Positions 13,223 to 25,655 of a DNA stretch of 64,000 nucleotides are shown here, in pieces. The notes beneath the pieces are model-generated. The model ran no database searches and was not told the DNA's origin. It was given only the letters and a program-made list of their open reading frames with translations. How positions within the stretch are numbered: position 1 is the stretch's first letter; the number at the start of each line of letters is the position of its first letter. The stretch lies in assembly GCA_029706075.1 (NCBI GenBank), contig JAINUG010000135.1, positions 1-64,000 on the forward strand, written 5' to 3'. Origin of the DNA: Aldrovandia affinis. Lineage: Eukaryota > Chordata > Actinopteri > Notacanthiformes > Halosauridae. The position numbers and the translations under genes are program-made.

Positions 13223-14663
13223 CAACGAAAGGCAGTAGGACTCGCTGGGACAGGAAGTTGAAAAGAGAGGATTTGAGGCTGAAGATGTTCATGCACACAA
13301 AAGGAGAGAAAGAGGGGAGCAACAAAAAAAAAAAAAAAGAAGAAGAAAAAAAAATCAAAATTATCAATTAGAAGCAGTGGGGCTCCCGGTGGTTTGGCGC
13401 AGTAATAGGGGTGTGCCGTGAATGGGCTTCAGACGGGAAGGGAAGCGCCGATGCCGCCGGCCTGCTGCCTCAGGAACATGCCTACCGGGAGCAGAGGACT
13501 GGGACTGAAGATTAAAAGCTCAGGGGAGCTGGGATATGTGACGAGTGAGACCTGCCGCTAATTGAGCTGCTCTGTGTCCTCTGGGCTTTACTCTCTGTGT
13601 GTGTGTGTGGGGGTGTCAGTAACAGTATTCTGTACTCTGTATACACGATGGACTTTATAGGCTGAACGGAGAGAACTGAGTCCTGGACAAGAGCCAGCCA
13701 ACGTTAGACCAAAGTCCCCGAAAGTGTCTGAGAGATATTTCGACAGTGCGCTATCAAAGCGTCCTCAAAAGAAAGAGATGTTTGAACGGCAAAAAAGACA
13801 AAAACAACATCTACACACACAGAGAGACCTCCGTTTGAGCCGCCAAAATTGGGGTTGGCCTTGGTCCTCAGAGACCCGGAACTGGTGCGGTGCTAATCAA
13901 CAGATGAGACTAAACGGCTTTACCCCGTCACCCAGCGTCTCACGATGCTGTGATATATCTCGAAGAACAACCGATAATGCTCACTGCTCGGGTGAGCGGT
14001 GGGGGGGGGGTGCGTAATGAACTGAAGGCTCAGGGCTCGGGAGATTAAAGTTTTCAGAGGGATGAGACAGAAGCAGAATTTTTACTCCCTCATCCCCTCG
14101 GCCCCCTACGACCAACACGCACCCCCACGAAATCGATCAGCCAGGCAGTCTTAGCTTCACACCAGTGCACCTCCAGCCAGCTCCAGGGGTCAAAGGGTCG
14201 GCGGCTCCCCGAACCGTGAACTTCCTGATGGGGTGCAGCCTAGAGCTGGACGTGCATCGGGTGCAGGAGGCCCTCGACTGGCGGGGTAGCGGTGGGGGCC
14301 GGGACAGCAGGAAATTGACAAAATAGCTGCAGAATAGTGTCAAAGCCGTAAAAGGAAGCTCTGCAGAGGAAGCGTGCTTATTGTGTCAAGAAACAGGAGT
14401 CTGCCATGAATGGCGACCCTTTTTTTCTCACAGACCTCCCTCGCCATGGGAGGATGTGGCAACGCTCCCCAAACAAAGGTAACGGCCTGTCCCCTGTGCA
14501 AACGCGAGGTGCTGTGAGAACAGTACACATTTACGCTTGTAAAGGCACCCTGAGAACAACCATTTTTTACCGCCTTTACTGCCGTGCTCTTTCCTGCTTC
14601 TGTTTGCCTCCCGTTTTCCACAAACCCCCCTCCTCCCCCCGTAAAAATAAAGAACAAAAAAGC

Positions 14664-14688
14664 GGAAAGGAAAGGAAAGGAAAGGAAG
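14664..14688. repeat. (GGAAA)n pentanucleotide repeat
   Basis: About five units of GGAAA. Confidence 0.93.
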
Positions 14689-15328
14689 GCTTCGTAACGC
14701 CGAGTCTGCGTTCGTGTTCTTTGGCAACTGGGCCGATTAATCTCTGTCGTCATAACCGTAGAGGAGGGCTGCAGCTGTGAACCATTCCCAGCAGACATTT
14801 TAAGTGGGTAAGCATTGTGTGTTTTTTTGTTTGTTGCTGCTGTTGTTGTTGATGTTGCTGCACAAATTCATTTGTTTTGTGCTGCATTAACAGGTGATGT
14901 GAATGATTAATGTCCATTAACTCCGAGCTCAAAAAAATATACAGGTGAGATAAACATGGCCACCTTCGCCGTCGCTGTTGATCTGAAATATTTGTTGACA
15001 TTTCCGATGACATTCTTGAGAGAATCCCAAATAGAAATGAATCAGGTTGTTGTGCAAAGCACCAGGATAGGAGTGGTTTGCTTGAAAGCCCTGTGTCACA
15101 GTGGTTCAGGCCCTGGCGTCTGTCTGCCTGGCCAAGCAGCTCCCATCATGCACTTTAACTTTATAATTAGACCATTGAGCTCGTAATGGAATGACAATTC
15201 CATCCGCGATGTCGTTACGTTGGTGCGCGTGTAAGAGCCCTTCAGCCAACCCGTTTAATAATTATTAACAGCTCCCATTACAGCTGATGGGGGGGGCTGT
15301 ACGACCCGATGGATTCATATAATATAAT

Positions 15329-15476
15329 ATATGCCATTTAGCAGACACTTTTATCCATAGCGACTTACAGTAGTGAATGCATACATTTTTCTGTGTTTTC
15401 AGTCCCAATGGGAATCGAACCCACAACCTAAGCGTTGTCAACGTCATGCTCTGCCTACTGAGCCACACAGAACCAC
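15329..15476 (-). mobile_element. tRNA-derived SINE, copy 1
   Basis: Read on the minus strand, this has a tRNA-like head with box A-like TGGCTCAGTAGG and box B GGTTCGATTCC, then the 3' tail ACTGTAAGTCGCT with TCTGCTAAATGGCAT. This tail is common in ray-finned fish SINEs. It shares nearly all positions with the copy at 42117-42262 and lies in intron 5, in the same orientation as the gene. The AT-rich flank at 15317-15330 may be part of the tail or target site. Confidence 0.8.
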
Positions 15477-15764
15477 AGGTTCTTCTCGGCTTCTTTTCGA
15501 GAAAAGGAGGGGGGAAGAGAGGCAAACATCCATCAGTTTTATTCAGTGCTTAGTGTTAGCTGCATGGGCTGGGAAAACGTCAAGAATATATCGATGGGGG
15601 GGAAACGCAGATATGTGTAGGAGGCGGGGGGGCTGTGAAGTGATACTGTACACGCGTTCAAAACCGAGGACAGTGATTGTCTGACGTTGTACAATTCACT
15701 TAGCGTCACTGCGGAGATGACTAACGCCGCGTCTGTTTGCATGTCAGCCTATCGGAAATCAGCG

Positions 15765-16005
15765 TAATCACTTTGAGCCCTAATCAGAGGGAGACGTCTC
15801 GAAAATGCTTACCAGGAGACCGTCCCTCATTAGCGATATTCCTCATCCACGTTCTTACTAATTGTTCCTAATAATGAGCTCCCCAGACCGAAAGGCCTGT
15901 CAGCCAGCTTTTTATAGGCACTGGCATTTTTCTGGTTGTAAGGTAATTACTGCCGGCAACCAATAAGACAGCTAACTCACTAATCATCATTCACTGCAGC
16001 CCAGA
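15765..16005. promoter_or_regulatory. Candidate conserved non-coding element
   Basis: Non-repetitive stretch with repeated CTAATCA, CTAATTG, CTAATAATGAGC and GGTAATTACTGCC cores and CTTTTTATAGG, located about 300 bp beyond a SINE. It looks like enhancer DNA; no gene is present. Confidence 0.25.
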
Positions 16006-17865
16006 CGCGGCGCTGCGGACCCTGCGGACCCTGCCTCAGACTCCTCCTCGGCCCGGCCACCCCTCTGGCGTGCTAATCTGTCTAAAGCAGTCATCACAAC
16101 ACACACGTCGTCCGCGTGCCCTAAGAATTATGGACACGGATATACAATTTTAAAAATTCACACACTCGCAGCCACATCGGATCCAGTGTACAGGGAGGGT
16201 GGGGAGCCCAACAGCTGCTCACATTTCCATCTACCCATTAAAGGATGCACGCAGAAAAATTACCGGTTAATTAGTCTACTGGAATAGCCATTGGGGCACA
16301 TGATCCAGTGTTAACAAGGGCCTAATTGGTTCTTCTGCCGATTCCCCACGTTTCAGCATGAGCTGGAGAAATTCTTCTCTGTCTTATAAATAATTTCTTA
16401 GCCGTTAGCACATTTCTTTTTTTTTTTGAAAAGTGTGGTTCCTTTTCCCTCTTGTCCTTCACTCATTATACTTCTCATCCCTGAGCAAGGCGGAGAGGAG
16501 CTGGAGGACAAAAATGCAGACGGGAAATTATGAAAATGCAGGGAAGCGCTCCTCGTGCCCCTTATCTAGGGGTATGTATTTCCAGAGGAAAAACCGTGAA
16601 AATTCCAGCAGAGGTAAAAAAAAGATATATATAACAATAGAGGGGGGAAGAGTTATGCGGCTAAAGGGGTGTATATTAAAGAAATGAAAAACAGAAAAGC
16701 TACCACCAACACACTTCCCCACCAAGCTTGCCTGTGCCTTTCAAGACATGTTCTACTGGATTTCCGTTTCATACGTGACACGGCGAGGCAATGAGTCAAA
16801 TGGTGCAGAGAAAAACAATGAAATGCTGAAAGAGGTTAGGCCTGTCCTTTTAAGTTTTGAGTTACTACGTGGTTTCATGTAGCCGGATTGGCTGTTGGAG
16901 GTGCAGGATTAAAATTGCTGAGGTCAAAGGTCAGTTTTCCCACAAAAAATAAGATAAGAGCGTTAAAAAATAAATAAATGAGAGCAGAGTTATGCCAATG
17001 TTCCCCTCATCATCACGAAGGTGTTCATGTTCCCTCCTCCTTAAACACACATTCGCCAAGAGGAGGCCTGTATTCAATCTAGCTACAATGTGCTCAGAAG
17101 CTAAAGCATTCCTCTGATACTTACACAACAATACGTAACCCGATAAGTACGTCTGCTGGCAAATGAAAGTGTCCTAATGAAACAAAAAAACGCTTGCTGC
17201 CACTTCAGGGAGGGGCAAAGTGCAATGGCATTGAACAGAGGCCTTAATTATGTTTAGAATCCAGCACCTTGAAGCGTAGCCCACTATGCTGGTCAAACAG
17301 GCTGAACACGGTTTCTTCTTACAACCGAGAGACAGCGTGGTTAAACCCTTCCCTTTTTATCCCAGGACGCCACAAACTAGCTCTAACTGTAGAAGTAGAG
17401 TACTACTGTAACGCGACCCCCTTCGACTGACTCCCGACAACAGATCGGGTGTCTCCTTAAAAGGAAGTTAAAAAAGAAACATCGCCGACAAACCCCGGCT
17501 AAATGATTCCGCTGAATAATGTACGAGGTCGCGTTCCGAGTGCAAAAGTTCCACTTTCGTTGGCTTAATTGTTACCATATGTGGAGCGCTGGCTCTGCCG
17601 GGCCGAACGCATTAGAGGCTACTGAAGGCAGTGACGGTTTCGAGCTTGTATCGCGGTGGCGCCGGTGATGGGAGAGATCTTCCAGGAGCATTACTGGCCG
17701 AGACATCAAAGGGCAAGCCCGGCTGTGATTCTCGCTTCGCATTTTTTTTTTCTTGGGGAGGGGGGGCTTTGCTGACAGGCGCGGGCGGGTTCAGGTTTTT
17801 GTGGCTGGACGCTGGACAGCTGACCTTTCCTATCGCACGGGGGCGGCGGGTAAAGGTCGTCTTAC

Positions 17866-18038
17866 CTTGGTCCGGGAGCTGGCAGCCGGCGGAAGGCGCG
17901 CTCATGTTTAGCGCGTCGTTGACGGCCGTGTCGGCGTAGTGGCCTCTCTGGACGTCGTGCTCGCTGTCCGTCTGGTCGCTCTCCTCGTGACCGCTGTCCT
18001 TGAGGCTGTTGCCTTCCATGTCCTTGAACGTGGACGTG
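17866..18038 (-). CDS. pcdh19: pcdh19 exon 5: cytoplasmic conserved motif CM2
   Basis: This 173-nt exon begins with the C that completes AG|C serine from exon 4 and then reads 57 codons, [31 protein letters not shown] and a variable end closing CQLPDQ, plus one base (G) before the donor gtaaga, leaving phase 1. The acidic, serine-rich block is conserved motif 2 of delta-2 protocadherin tails and matches PCDH19. The divergent part after VQR ([20 protein letters not shown]) still follows the PCDH19 frame. The acceptor is odd: the pyrimidine tract is a run of 18 C residues (G on the plus strand at 18052-18069) followed by atccacggtgtag. The next exon, which should begin by completing an Asp, Glu or Gly codon, is not found below 17865. 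Confidence 0.94.
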
Positions 18039-20063
18039 CTACACCGTGGATGGGGGGGGGGGGGGGGGGTGGGAGGAAAACATTCCTTTAACGTCACGTC
18101 AGGTTCTGTCAGGCAACGCTCCTCTCTCACCTGCCTCCTCCCTTTTAGCGGGGGAGGCGCAAGGCTGCGGGGAGCGTGTGTCTGATTAATGGCCGGCCGG
18201 CCTGGGCTAGTCCATTTCATCTCCAGTCCGAGCGCAAATAAAACACACGCACTTTGTCACCTGTGACCGCGCTGCGTAGATGTAATTCGTCGGGGTCAAA
18301 GGGGAAGAGCTCTGTTTTGGGGGCTGGTTGAATTACAGGCCCGGTGTTTTTTTTATTATTATTTTTTATTATTTTCTGCCAGAGCGCGAGTCTTCCTCCC
18401 ACTCCATTCGAATGGGGGAACATGCCAACTCTGATGAATAATCCTAAAGGGCAGAGAGGAGAGATGAAATGTGCTCAGGGCTTTGGGATTAAGGGGATCT
18501 TTTTTTCTTCTTCTTTTTTACAGTCCAGCAATGGAGGCAGAGACGTCTGACTGGTTCTGACAGGGACAATATGGGCCCTTTCATTTTGAGGGCGGTAATG
18601 CGAGCAGCTATAATCTCCACCTGGGCAGCCGAGGAATGCTGCGCTAGTCAGGAATTCTTTGAGAACCGCCGCAGAAGCCGCGCAGGGAACAAACGGCTCC
18701 ACCGCATCTGTCTTGTTTCGAGGCTAACAGGCAGCGGGGAAAAAAATAAATAACAAAAGCAATGCGCAGCCAGCACAGACACAGCGGCTCCACGATTTCC
18801 ACGTAATTTGATTGCCACCCCGCTAGAATACGTTCTGGTGCGGAAACAACAACGCAGAAAGAGGGGGGGGGGGAGATAGATAGATGTGTACACGAACACG
18901 TGCCATTGCAGTTAAAATGAGAAAGCGATTCTCCGTACTCTGCCTCTGTTCGGCGAGCGTGCGAGCGCGTGCGCCCGCGTCCAGCCTCAGACTGCAGTGG
19001 CGGTAATGCTGGCTCGCTGATGTTATCTGTGTAATTGCACCTGTCCCACAGCTCTGGGCCTGAGGCCTCCCGGGTATGGGGGGTTCTTTGTAGTGTACTG
19101 CAGTGCCTGTACTTGAATGCTCTTTGTTTACATAAACACAGGGGCATCTTTTTGGGAGGGAAATTGCTGTAATGGTTTTAAAAAAAGAAAGAAAGAAAGA
19201 AAAAAAAAATCCAGGACAGCCTCGCACAAAAGGCTGAAAGGGAAGGGCCGGATTGTTCCGGAGCTGCAGGTAAAAAAAATGGCAAATTATAGTCCTATAG
19301 TCCGGGTCTCAACGCGTTGCCCTCGGTCGTGCAAAGAAGAGGGTTCATTAGGGATCTCTGCGCCCCCTACCCCCCACCCCCTTACAGGTGAACCCAGGAA
19401 TACTGCCCCGTCCTCTGGTTACAAAGGAAGCCCTTCTTCATTGTTATTTTTGCCCACAATGGCAGATGACATTAAAGCAATGATTGCATGACTTCACAAT
19501 GCCTCTTTGTGCTTGAGACAATACTGCCACCCTGCATATATATTGCAGAATTCTTCTGATATTTGGATGAGTGCATGTGGTTTCAACAGCTTTTTTCGCA
19601 TGATTATATACTATTATTATATATTTGGTTTAAAAATAGTTGGTTTTTTTTACATTCCTTATCGTTGCAAAAGCAATATGTGGTTATGGGAAACTGTAGG
19701 ATGGAAATATTCATAATATCTGAAAATCTGCAATGTTAACTATTTTGACTCACTTTTGAAGTCACAGAAAGAAAAAACTGATTTGCTCCTTGCTAAAGAT
19801 GAATTTACTGCATTTCCATTAATTAACACTTCTCAAATCAAGTGACAGATTTTCACTCAATTTAATTAGCCAAATGTGTAATGAATATTAATACAAATAC
19901 TGCAAACAAATATATCAACTCTTTTCTTCACTCCACTTCACTGTTTTAGGCGTATCTACTTTACAATAATATAGGGGTCCACCATTTTGTAGCCATGAAA
20001 CTAAACAACAAAGCACCACAACGGGCAAGAAGGTACTGCCCCAATCTTCGGACCAAATCTTAC
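18039..20063 (-). other. pcdh19 intron 4 (about 2.0 kb)
   Basis: A 2,025-bp intron with donor AG|gtaaga and an acceptor whose pyrimidine tract is a C homopolymer. It holds short A-rich and homopolymer runs (for example G run 18861-18871 and GAAA units near 19187-19200) and AT-rich DNA from 19500 on. I see no gene or mobile element here. Confidence 0.85.
18052..18069. repeat. 18-base G homopolymer at the exon 5 acceptor
   Basis: On the transcribed (minus) sense this is C18 and serves as the pyrimidine tract 14 nt before exon 5. Confidence 0.95.
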
Positions 20064-20122
20064 CTTTTAATAAGGTGTGCTCTGCTGTTTACATAACTGG
20101 AGTCAATGGAATAATTCTCCGT
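20064..20122 (-). CDS. pcdh19: pcdh19 exon 4: 59-nt micro-exon
   Basis: A 59-nt micro-exon too short for ordinary gene finding. On the minus strand it follows the acceptor ttgctgtctttcag and reads 19 codons, TENYSIDSSYVNSRAHLIK, plus AG, then the donor gtaaga. The human counterpart is TENYSFDSNYVNSRAHLIK, so only F to I and N to S differ. Phase is right at both ends: it starts phase 0 after the GAG of exon 3, and its terminal AG pairs with the C of exon 5 to make a serine codon. The length, 59, equals what the phases of its neighbours demand. It links the two conserved cytoplasmic motifs. It lies about 25.9 kb from exon 3 and 2.0 kb from exon 5. Confidence 0.94.
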
Positions 20123-21184
20123 CTGAAAGACAGCAAGAGAGGGAGAGAAAGCAGATGCATTTAATTATGTAGGGACCAAAATAATGTTACTGGTAATTGC
20201 CTTTCAATAGAAATGTTATTTTACACAAAGGCCTCCGTGAGCTGCCTCGGTTTTTCAAAGGCAGAACACATTCTCTTTCAAAGCACATATACACAGCACT
20301 GAGGGAGAGTGGTGCAGTGAGGACTGCCTCACCACGGCAACCCCCCCCCTTAACATTAGGCACTCAGCCGGGCCTGAGTCTTCAAAATGGAGTCATTAGG
20401 GAGGACGGAACTTAATGCAGAGAGAAGAGAGGGGAAAAAAAATAGTTTTTTTTCTCCCTGTCTCTCTTTTTAAAATCATCTCTTCAAAAATGTTTTGAGG
20501 ATATGTTAATATATATATATAAATATATCAATGTTTAAAGGGAGAGGGAGGGGGAAATTAAAAATGTGCCAGGGGGATTTATAGCTTGGCAAACGGAGAT
20601 GAAGGAGAGCACAGACTCTGCATGCACTGAATGTCTGACCCACATTGAATAGCGTAGTTCAAAGGCATATCACAGTCGAGATCTCTCGCATTTTGTAAGA
20701 GAGCATGAAGGGGTTGGAGAGTATGTGCATGAAAAACGGAGAAAAAAAGAAGAAGAAGAAATGAACGAGTATGAAATCTGTCTGACACGTATCAAAAAGC
20801 AACCCCAAATCAGATGTTAGAGACAGAGATGGTGTAACAGACTCTAAAAGCTTTTTGCCATCAAACACGAAAAGCATGACACGCTAGCCCTAACAGTACA
20901 TTATTTTGACGAGCTGCAGGTGTTTACCTTGAAAACAAGACTTGTCTCTTTTCTAAACTTTCGCTCTGCTGAATTCACTCTGAGATTACGGAAAGAGTAA
21001 AAGGCTCCCTGTCAAAAACACATATTTTTCGATAATAAAAGTGTTGCAAGCGTTATGAAGGTCAAAGCATGCAGTGACACGGGGGCCACGGTATCCTATT
21101 AGGGCACAAAAACATCCGTGTACAATCCTGCTTTCCTGTAAATGGCAAATCAAAGTCATATTAATCATTATTATTTAACAATGA

Positions 21185-21400
21185 CGTTCTTGCTTGGAAC
21201 ATACCCTTATGCAGAGCAGCTTACATGGCTTACATTTCTCCACACTTATCCATTTACACAGCTGGATACAAACTGAAGCAATTCAGGTTAAACACCGTTC
21301 TTAAGGGTACAAAGGCAGCACCCCGCCTGAGATTTGAACCCCCAACCTCTGGAGCTATAAGCCTGGGACCATATTCATTATCCTGCGCTGCTTCCCCATA
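21185..21400. repeat. Dispersed fish repeat, copy A
   Basis: Shares a chain of motifs with 27782-27955: a GACTTNCAT-like segment followed by GCTTACATTT, then ACAGCTGGATA, CTGAAGCAATTC, GGTTAA, CAAGGGTACAA-like and GGCAGC, and a head-like GATTTGAACCCCCAACCT. This order is typical of an abundant SINE-like repeat in teleost genomes. It resembles a tRNA-type box B in reverse, so the element probably reads on the minus strand. Boundaries are approximate. Confidence 0.6.
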
Positions 21401-21879
21401 TTGATAATGTATTCATAATCCTCTTCTCCTCTTTTCAAAAGTAAAGGGACCCCAGTTTTAATTGGAACCCAGGCACATTAACTAAATTCCTTCCAAATCC
21501 CTTTTAAAGCTGCAACAATAAGTGTGTTTACCATTATTACCGGCGAGTATCCGCCTGTGACCCACTGTGGTCTTTTAAATATGTACCAGCTTGTTAATGC
21601 TTTGAAAATGCACATCAGTGTTTGGTTTGTGCGTTGCGTGCCTGCCATTTTCTCCAGGCATCAAAGTTGATAATGCTCCAGTGATGCTTTCCTTCCTTCT
21701 TGTTTTTTTTTTTCCTCGGTTGCAGGGCTATTATTTTTCGAGTCTCGGGGTCTACGCTGTTACTTCCACTCGCTACTCGTGAATTAAACAGTGCAGACGC
21801 GCGCTATGTTTTCCTAAACGTTATCTTCGGAAATGGGCATTTTTCCACCAGTTATGCCGTAATATCTTCAATCGTTCGC

Positions 21880-22260
21880 AAAACACGGCGTTGCGCATTA
21901 TTTCACCTTTGCCGTTCTTAATTATCACCACAGCGAGATAATGTTTTAATTACCGGCGATAGCGGGGCAGGCCACTGTGTGAAATTCGCGAGATTGGCGA
22001 TGCAATCTGGACGCGCTGAAGGTTAACGCCAAGCTTTTTTTGTTCACCTCTAATTAAACCTTAACTCATTGTTATCAAGGAGGCAATTTGTAAGAAGCAA
22101 TTTTAATTAACATTTTATTAGCGGACCCTAATACGGAGCGTACACTGCTTGTTCGCCCTGCTACTCGCGAGGCAGTGACTCACTTCTTTGTTCTTGTCCG
22201 GCTTGAGTCCATTAATATCAAAGTAATTGGCGTTGCCAATTATTTCTCCTCTCTTTCAGG
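21880..22260. promoter_or_regulatory. Candidate intronic enhancer rich in homeodomain cores
   Basis: About 380 bp with many TAATTA/TAATTG-type cores: CTTAATTATCACC (21918), GTTTTAATTACC (21943), CTCTAATTAAACC, AATTTTAATTAAC and AAGTAATTGG...CCAATTATT. It contains no simple repeats and alternates AT cores with CpG-bearing segments, as deeply conserved developmental enhancers often do. No open frame or mobile element is present. Conservation cannot be tested here. Confidence 0.3.
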
Positions 22261-23404
22261 GTGTGTAGATATATATCATTTTATCTTTTGTTGAACAAGC
22301 CACCTGTGCTCCAGTTTGGGTACTCATTATGCTGTTTCTCTCTCTGTATTGGCACCAAGTGAGAGTGTAATAAATAGGCGGAGGGGGAAAAACGTCATTA
22401 AAGAGACAGGGAACAAATCTGCAATGAATCTGAATCCACTCTGAATCCCGCCTATCATTAGCTTGGATGGACAAGTCCTGTTGCAACAGTACCGATGGGT
22501 GAGATTCATTCACTCTAGTTCCATGGCCAACGGTGGCCTATGTGACTACATTTCCCATGAGGCAGTGCATTTCTAAAAATGGGGGGTGGGGGACGAGCAG
22601 CCAATCATGAAGCTTGAATCCCAACATTTGATCTTCCAGTCAATAGCAATGGACAAATTGGAACAATATGAAGGGCACAGCCGTGTGAATTCACAAAGCA
22701 CTCAAGGTAGCAGATTCCTACCGGGAACCTATTGTCTCAGTGGCAGCTTCCTGTCAAGAAATATATTGCACACCCCTGCCGCTGCCTACCATCAAATAAG
22801 AAGATATATCAGTATCTCCTGTGCAGAGGTTGAGTTTCATGCCCTTGGACCGGGGCCGTCAAACCACCCCAAGGCTACCGCAAATGGCTACTTAATTAGG
22901 TTGTACAACGTGTTGTTGTGATCCGGACGGCTCCCAGCTCGGGCAGCCAGTGTCATTCAATCCAGCCAATTATTGTGGTCATTTCATCTAGAGTGGACCG
23001 TCCCCTCTGACCCCTGGCCTTACCGGCAGAGCCAGAGCCCACGGGGGGGGAGAGGGTGGGTGGATGGTGAAAATAAGATGTGCCCCCCCCCCCCACACCC
23101 TGCCTGGGAGCCCAGGGCCCCTGCCCTCTCCTCTCGGACCCAACAGGGGCTCCTCCTGCTCCTCCACCTTTCCCCCTCGCTCGGCGAGAAGGAAAAGCAA
23201 TCTCCTCGCTTAGCTGCCGCTGTGTGATTTGATTTGCCTCACTCCCAGCGTGACGATTGGCTCCGCGGTCCCAACGCAAGTGTATTCATTGTGCAGGTGA
23301 TGCAGGCGGGGGCGTGGCGTGCGGAGCATGCAAGCGTGAGGCCACCAGCCGGCCGCTGCATCAGACTGATACTTCAGCAAGCACCATTAAACTCGCATTT
23401 ATAC

Positions 23405-23580
23405 ATGGTAGGATGCATAACATTAAAGCCTAATTGAAGCAGCATGCCATAACAGGAAATTATTAATTATCGGGCTGTATCCTTATTTTCGGAGGTATGG
23501 ATAAAATGCTCCCCAATTCTCTGTTTAATTTGTTTCGGAGAGCCAAACAATTAATTCGATGACAAAAATCAGGCTTGTGG
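23405..23580. promoter_or_regulatory. Candidate conserved non-coding element
   Basis: Contains CCTAATTGAAGC, GAAATTATTAATTATCGGG, TTTAATTTG and AACAATTAATTCG within unique-looking sequence in intron 3. Evidence is motif density only. Confidence 0.25.
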
Positions 23581-24366
23581 TTTTTGTAGGGGGTTGAGGG
23601 GATTGTGAGTGTCCCTCCTCCCCCGATGAACGCTTTCGGCTATGACTCCTACCCCACCTTTCGCGACCTCACCTCCCGGCTCACTCAACAAAACAACAAA
23701 CACGGGTGTGACAGCGAAGGCACAGAGAATGCGGTCGGTCCTTTGTTAAAAAAAAAGAATGCCGTTCCCATTTTATTCATTTAATGCCTGATTTGTTTTC
23801 ACAGTCGCATTATGGATCTTATTTTTCCTCAAATTATGCGGCTTATTCGTCGTCCCTGGAGTCCGGGAAGGAAATGTTTCACATAATGAGGCTTGGTGTT
23901 TATACACACTTCCCCCTGGAAAAGGACTGGAAGGAGGGGAGGGGAGGGGAGGGTCTATAGGTGCAATATAGCATGTCTCTCCTGGCTCTACTGTAATGAC
24001 ACAACCCTTATCAGCAAGGTGTAAACCCCTGTATATGATAGCATGGATTTCTTACAGTGAAAAGGGGTGGGGGTGGGGGGACGTGTTGTAGGGGGATTCT
24101 GCAGCAGGTTAGCCGTGCTTCTTTTTCACGGCCTGCGTGTGCTGCATGCCATACGTGATGAAGACCTGCGCAGGTCTACATTTTGTTCACATTTTAGTAC
24201 GGCGGGAGTGTATCTCTTTCTTTCCTCGCCAGTCTACTTCGCACCTACTCGAATAACCACATCCTTCCCTTTACCTAATGTACTCCAGGCAGTAAAATGA
24301 CAGCTGTAGCTGTAGTGCACTCCTCCCTGGGTAAATCCGCTGTGCCGCGGCGGATCGGTCTGCAAG

Positions 24367-24402
24367 CGGAGGAGGAGGAGGAGGAGGAAGAGGAGGAGGA
24401 GG
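24367..24402. repeat. (GGA)n repeat
   Basis: Twelve GGA-type units with one AGA variant. Confidence 0.95.
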
Positions 24403-25613
24403 CCTCGTTAACCTCTCAGGCGCTTCGCTGCACTAGCCTGAAGGAAGCGCCCGCATCTCCGCCGCCCCTCCAGCAGCCACGCTCCGCTGCCGCACCGTGC
24501 CGGCAGCACTGCCGTCGACGCCTCTCCCGGCTTAACCCCCCCAACGCCCCCCTCTCCCCCCCCTCCCTCCCCCCACCCACACAAGCTTTTCCCACTGATT
24601 CGCCGTGGCACCCATGACAACAGCACAGACCACCGCAGTGCGTCTGGGCCGTGGCACACCTGGCAGGAGCAGATTACGGCGGTTTTACCACGTTAGAGGG
24701 CGGACACGCCTCTCACAACACCTCGCGGTTGCCAAGCCGACCTGATTACAGAATATTTTTGCATAGATCCTTTGCCATCTGGTAGATTACAGATTTCCTT
24801 TTTCCTTGTCGGAGTGCCGAGACCCCCCAAGGGGAGCTCAGCGGTAAGACGGGGGGCAGGGGGGATCGCCCCGGGCGTACCCTGGGTTAGGGATGAGATT
24901 ACATTTCCTGTTTCTGCCCGTTAAGAAAAGCTACAGTATGATGAATAAGGGAAGGCATTAACATTTAATATCAACTGGCTCCTAACAAACACAAATTACA
25001 AACTATCAATCACAGGCCAGACCCAAACGACAGGTCGCACATTCAACTCCTTTCTCTACATTAGCTGCCAATCCAATCCGCCCACCCCGAATCAGTTTGC
25101 ACAATTGTAAATCAATCTTGCGAGGAAAGCAAGATATTTGCAGGGAGCAGAAGGTTGCAAAGGAGTGCAAGGACTGCTGTTGAAAGGAGCGCATTGGAAA
25201 AAAAACAATAATAATCTTTCCGGCTGACAGGCCTAAAACGACCCCTCTACCGCCGTGCGACTTTGTTCCCCCGTCTCTTAACAGGACGTTTTCGTGGCTC
25301 CAAAATGGACCCGAAAGCTCAGTCCCAAACTGAGCGGAATGCTGCCGGGACCGTGGCCCCAGTCCTGCAAAGCACATCGTTAGCACTATTTTCACCAGCC
25401 AAACGCTTAGTCTTCAGGGGCCGGAGAACACAAAGAAGTAAGAGGCCCGTACACAATGTTATGATTTTCCCTTATTCATTCTTTCGCACACTCAGCCTTC
25501 TTCCCATGTGGGCTGGAACAAATGATCTCCCCCCTTTTTTTGTTTACGCAACTCGTTGTCCACAAATTTAACTGAGGAAGCAGGAATTAAGTCTTCCATT
25601 CACCATTTGCATA

Positions 25614-25655
25614 ATATATATATATATATATATATGGAGAGAGAGCGAGAGAGAC
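25614..25655. repeat. (TA)n followed by (GA)n
   Basis: Eleven TA units run directly into a GA-rich run. Confidence 0.95.
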
